A stretch of 64,000 nucleotides of DNA from Bacilli bacterium (GTDB lineage: Bacteria; Bacillota_I; Bacilli_A; RF39; UBA660): the NCBI GenBank assembly GCA_017433415.1, contig JAFRHI010000023.1, positions 16,520-80,519 on the forward strand. Reading direction: 5' to 3'. Position 1 is the stretch's first letter. Each line of letters begins with the position of its first letter. Below the pieces are notes generated by a model. It ran no database searches. It was given only the letters and a program-made list of their open reading frames with translations, and was not told where the DNA came from. Shown here one piece after another: positions 61,467 through 64,000 of this stretch. Both the position numbers and the translations under genes were made by a program.

Positions 61467-61745
61467 ATGAAAAGAGTAGAAATAAATGGAATTGAATATG
61501 AAGTTGTTAGAAATGATAATGATTGTTTAAATAATGTTGATCTTAGTGAAAAAATTACTGATTATTTTGATCGATTTGATTATATTTTTGGTGATTATGC
61601 ATATGAGAAGGTTAGATTAAAGGGTTTTTTTGATAGTAAAAATAAAAAGGCTTCTAAAATAAATGATATAGCTACTTTGGATGATTATATTAAGGATTAT
61701 TGTAGTTATGGGGCAAAAACTTTTTTACTTAAAAAAATTAAATAA
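61467..61745 (+). CDS. yutD: YutD-like protein (DUF1027)
   Basis: 92 residues. It resembles Bacillus YutD: V-x-I-x-G-x-x-Y-E-V-(V/L)-R at the start, then DRFDYIFGDYAYEKVRLKGFF, KNKKAS, and DYIKDYCSYGAKTFLLKKIK at the end. The function is unknown. In B. subtilis yutD lies in the same neighbourhood as yunB, which supports both assignments. GTGAGGT precedes ATG 61467. Confidence 0.85.
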   Translation: MKRVEINGIEYEVVRNDNDCLNNVDLSEKITDYFDRFDYIFGDYAYEKVRLKGFFDSKNKKASKINDIATLDDYIKDYCSYGAKTFLLKKIK

Positions 61746-61751
61746 ATTCCC

Positions 61752-61779
61752 TTGTATTTATTTTGATTTATGATAAAAT
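61752..61779 (+). promoter_or_regulatory. Possible promoter before DUF1292 copy 2
   Basis: TTGTAT (61752-61757), 16 bp, TAAAAT (61774-61779). A further TATTAT at 61782 could serve instead; AAGGGAGG ribosome binding site follows. Confidence 0.4.
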
Positions 61780-61811
61780 TATATTATATGGATAGTAAAG
61801 GGAGGATTTAA

Positions 61812-62087
61812 ATGGATAATCAGGAAATTGAAAAAAAGATGATGTCAATTGTGGCTGAAGATGGATCAGTTGAAGAAGTTGAAGTTATTTTGGCGTTTGA
61901 ATTTAAAGATACAAAAAAAGAGTATGTTATTTATACTAAAAATGAAAAAGATGAAAATGATAATGTAACAGTATATGTGTCACATGTTGATCGTTCATCA
62001 GGAGAACCTAAATTATTAGGTATTGATGATGAGGAAGAATGGAATAGAGTAAAAGACGTGTTACGTGAATTATCAAAAGTTGAATAA
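61812..62087 (+). CDS. DUF1292 family protein, copy 2
   Basis: 91 residues, related to the protein at 45473: SIVAEDGSVEEVEVILAFEF, KEYVIYTKNEKDEN, TVYVSHVD, and DDEEEWNRVKDVLREL at the end. Small acidic cytosolic protein of unknown function. GGGAGG precedes the ATG. The coiled-coil gene downstream starts 21 bp after it, repeating the arrangement at 45473-46827. Confidence 0.85.
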   Translation: MDNQEIEKKMMSIVAEDGSVEEVEVILAFEFKDTKKEYVIYTKNEKDENDNVTVYVSHVDRSSGEPKLLGIDDEEEWNRVKDVLRELSKVE

Positions 62088-62108
62088 TATATTGAGGAGG
62101 TTTGTCTT

Positions 62109-63614
62109 ATGGCACTAGATAATACAGAATTTATTGATCGTGATTTAGTGGTTCAAGAGCAAAATAATGTTGGATCAAATAGAATTAGATTAAGAGAACT
62201 TTCATTTTCTGGAGTTTCTGAAGCATTTAGAGAATTTCGTAAGAAGCAATTAGAGGAACAAGTAAGTGTTGCTCGTGACGAGTTAGCTGGAAATGTTGCT
62301 TTTGCTGATGCTGATGGTAAGATTTCAGAAAGTGAAAAAGAAAAAGTTTTTGAAAAGGCAGCGGCGATTGCAAAATTAGAAGAACAAATTAAAATTTTAG
62401 ATCGCGAAACTATTCCTCAAAACTTTGTTAAAAGTAGAGCAATTAAATTGCTTGATACTTGGTTAGATAATTGTAGATATAATGGACATAGTGCATATTC
62501 TGTAGGCTTAGAAAAAGCTGATGAGTTGTTTGCTTCAGCTGCTAATGAAGAAGGCTTTGTTCCAGAAGAGGTTGCTCCTGAAAAAGTTACTTCAGAAGAG
62601 GTTGTTTCTGGGGTTACTGCTCCTGAAGAAGTTACTCCAGAAGAAGTTGTTTTTGAAGTGCCTGCTCCTGAGGAAAGTATGGATTTAGGATTATCTGATA
62701 GTGATGTTGAAGAACAGATTGATGATATGTTAAACAAATCTGGTGGAGAAGTGGTAGAGCCAGTAGCTGATTTAGAATTTGATGATACTGAAGAAGTTGC
62801 AGATGTTCCTGTTGAAAGTGAAGAAGCTTTACCTGAAGAGGAGTTTATTACTGATGCAGATGTTCAAAATGTAGTTGAATCAGAGTTTGGTGAATTGGAA
62901 GAAGAACCTATGATTAGTAAAAATCCTGAAGCTGCGGCTAGAGTTGATAGATATGTTGAAGATGGACCATTACCTTTTGTGATGCCAGATATTTCTCAAG
63001 AAGATTTATTATCTGGAATTAAACCAGATAGTTCTGTTGTTGCTCCTGATTTCTCAGATTATGAATTTGATGATGTTGCAGAAGCTGATAAAGAGAGAAT
63101 GCCTGTAATAGTTCCACCAAGAGTGTTTGATGGTGTAGAAACTACAATGGGTGTTAATGCAGATGAAGCAAGACAAGCTGATGAAAGTGAAGAAGTTGTT
63201 TCAGTAAATGAAAAAGTTGATGTTAGTACGCTTTCTGGATTAAAACAAAGATTACTTGATATGCGAGAGAAGAGTCGCGAAAGTAATGAGCGAATGCTTG
63301 ATGCTAAAAGATTGGCTCAAGAAACAGATGAAAGAGCGGCACAAGTTAGAGCAGAAGTACAAGAGATGCAGGTACAATATAAATCAAGAGTTGAAAAGAT
63401 TAAAGAAAAAATAGCTAAGCTTGAAGAACTACAGAAAGCAGAAGAAAAAGAGACAGAACTTGCTTATTTAACAGTAGAAGCTAATCAAAGATTTATAGAT
63501 GATCATCAAGAAAAAATGGCAGTTATGACTGATGAGATGGCTGAAATCAATTCATTATTATCATTAATTGATGAAGATGAAAATGATGATACTATTGGAG
63601 TAAAAAGTGTGTAG
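62109..63614 (+). CDS. Acidic coiled-coil protein, unknown
   Basis: 501 residues, GAGGAGG before the ATG. An N-terminal helical domain (about 1-140, with REFRKKQLEEQVSVARDEL and an EF-hand-like DADGKISESE at about 68-77) is followed by a long acidic spacer with PEEV and SEEV repeats (about 150-370). A C-terminal coiled coil ends the protein (about 380-490: LKQRLLDMREKSRESNERML, KEKIAKLEELQKAEEKETEL). No signal peptide or membrane helix. The layout resembles the 45754 protein: helices at both ends of an acidic low-complexity middle, and a DUF1292 gene just upstream. A cytosolic scaffold or cytoskeletal-type role is possible. Confidence 0.75.
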   Translation: MALDNTEFIDRDLVVQEQNNVGSNRIRLRELSFSGVSEAFREFRKKQLEEQVSVARDELAGNVAFADADGKISESEKEKVFEKAAAIAKLEEQIKILDRETIPQNFVKSRAIKLLDTWLDNCRYNGHSAYSVGLEKADELFASAANEEGFVPEEVAPEKVTSEEVVSGVTAPEEVTPEEVVFEVPAPEESMDLGLSDSDVEEQIDDMLNKSGGEVVEPVADLEFDDTEEVADVPVESEEALPEEEFITDADVQNVVESEFGELEEEPMISKNPEAAARVDRYVEDGPLPFVMPDISQEDLLSGIKPDSSVVAPDFSDYEFDDVAEADKERMPVIVPPRVFDGVETTMGVNADEARQADESEEVVSVNEKVDVSTLSGLKQRLLDMREKSRESNERMLDAKRLAQETDERAAQVRAEVQEMQVQYKSRVEKIKEKIAKLEELQKAEEKETELAYLTVEANQRFIDDHQEKMAVMTDEMAEINSLLSLIDEDENDDTIGVKSV

Positions 63615-63630
63615 AAATACACACTTTTTT
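63603..63630 (+). terminator. Terminator after the coiled-coil gene
   Basis: Perfect 11 bp stem (AAAAGTGTGTA with TACACACTTTT), GAAA loop, T run. The stop codon lies inside the stem-loop. Confidence 0.9.
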
Positions 63631-63644
63631 CATATAATTTATTG

Positions 63645-64000
63645 GTGATAATTATTACAAATATACTTAGAGATTATTATAATTTTGATCAATTTAAAAT
63701 ATATAAAAATAATAATAGGAATGTAATAAAGTATCAAGATAAAATGTATTATTTGGAAAAGATATATGATGTATCTGAAGTATATGAACAATATGCTTTA
63801 GTAGGAAATATGCCATATTTTTATAAATTTATTTTAAATGTGAATGGTTCAGTAGTTACTGAGTATAATGGAGATAATTATGTATTGTTGTTAGTTAATA
63901 ATAATCAAGGGCAAAAAACACCAATTCTTATTAATAATGGAATGTACTTAAATTGGAGAAATATATGGATAGCTAGAAGTGACTATATTGAAGAATACTA
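63645..64000 (+). CDS. Probable YutH/CotS-like spore coat protein, 3'-truncated by window edge
   Basis: The frame is open to the end of the window. The first 115 residues look like the N-lobe of a CotS-family kinase-like coat protein: MYYLEKIYDVSEVYEQYALVGNMPYFYKFILNVNGSVVTEYNGDNYVLLLVN. Context (yunB, yutD) matches B. subtilis, where yutH lies close by. TATAAT at 63633-63638 puts the transcript start near 63645. The start is therefore either a leaderless GTG 63645 or, with GGTGAT as ribosome binding site, ATT 63654. No ATG is in frame near the beginning. Assignment is moderate because only the N-terminus is visible. Confidence 0.5.
   Translation, partial: MIIITNILRDYYNFDQFKIYKNNNRNVIKYQDKMYYLEKIYDVSEVYEQYALVGNMPYFYKFILNVNGSVVTEYNGDNYVLLLVNNNQGQKTPILINNGMYLNWRNIWIARSDYIEEY

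Noticed and set aside
1..64000. Mycoplasma-type code (TGA as Trp), suggested by the low GC
   Set aside because: Several genes end in TGA at sensible positions with coupled starts (12457, 17875, 53998), and Trp is encoded by TGG throughout.
1..64000. tRNA, rRNA and insertion sequences
   Set aside because: I looked at all intergenic gaps; none holds a cloverleaf-like stretch, rRNA segment, transposase or terminal inverted repeats.

Overview
The window is very AT-rich DNA, estimated by eye at about 30% G+C or less. Most genes are co-oriented on the + strand and use AGGAGG/AGGTGAT-type ribosome binding sites and sigma-A promoters (TTGACA/TATAAT, many with an extended TGn -10). TGA is used as a stop (for example at 12455-12457, 17873-17875 and 53996-53998), so code 11 applies, not the Mycoplasma code. 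Rubrerythrin, an iron-sulfur type TrpRS, phosphoketolase, sigG, yunB, yutD, a SpoVID/YsxE-like pair, DUF1292 and DUF3603 families point to an anaerobic, low-GC Bacillota lineage near Bacilli/Erysipelotrichia. An uncultured gut order such as RF39 would fit. This placement is inference; no rRNA or tRNA gene is in the window.

Region 1 (1-26437) is one long co-directional locus closed by a strong terminator. It mixes two machines. The first is a Tad/Flp-type pilus set: SAF-domain CpaB, TadA ATPase, TadB and TadC platform proteins, a 49-residue Flp-like pilin, three TadE-like pseudopilins and a TadZ-like atypical ATPase. The second is a type IV secretion set: two VirB2/TrbC-like pilins, a VirB6/TrbL-like channel protein, a VirB3/PrgI-like protein, a split VirB4, a SpoIID plus C39-like wall hydrolase and a VirD4 coupling ATPase. 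A class B sortase, a Cys-rich 1124-residue exported protein and two proteins with repeated lectin-like ectodomains frame the set. There is no relaxase, integrase or att site, so this looks like a resident secretion/adhesion apparatus rather than a conjugative element. It is the best candidate here for an undescribed system.

Region 2 (26438-38560) is housekeeping plus envelope: rhodanese, DedA/TVP38, RmuC, DUF3603, Fe-S TrpRS, a Cys-domain membrane protein, rhomboid protease, htpG under a CIRCE operator, and a 931-residue pseudopilin whose ectodomain is related to two proteins of region 1.

Region 3 (38561-50850) holds a pilin-gene relic, phosphoketolase, a frameshifted small membrane ORF, a cysteine desulfurase followed by thioredoxin and thioredoxin-CcdA fusion genes, a DUF1292 plus acidic-protein module, a membrane-anchored HEXXH peptidase, Nudix hydrolase, GalE and trigger factor.

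Region 4 (50851-64000) carries lon, a SpoVID/YsxE-like pair, rubrerythrin, a U32-family protein, a thioredoxin-like anchor, trmL, a four-repeat His/Ser protein, sigG, ylmC, yunB (apparent ATT start), yutD, a second DUF1292 plus coiled-coil module, and the start of a probable YutH/CotS-like coat protein. The order yunB-yutD-coat kinase echoes Bacillus subtilis and argues that sporulation genes are retained.
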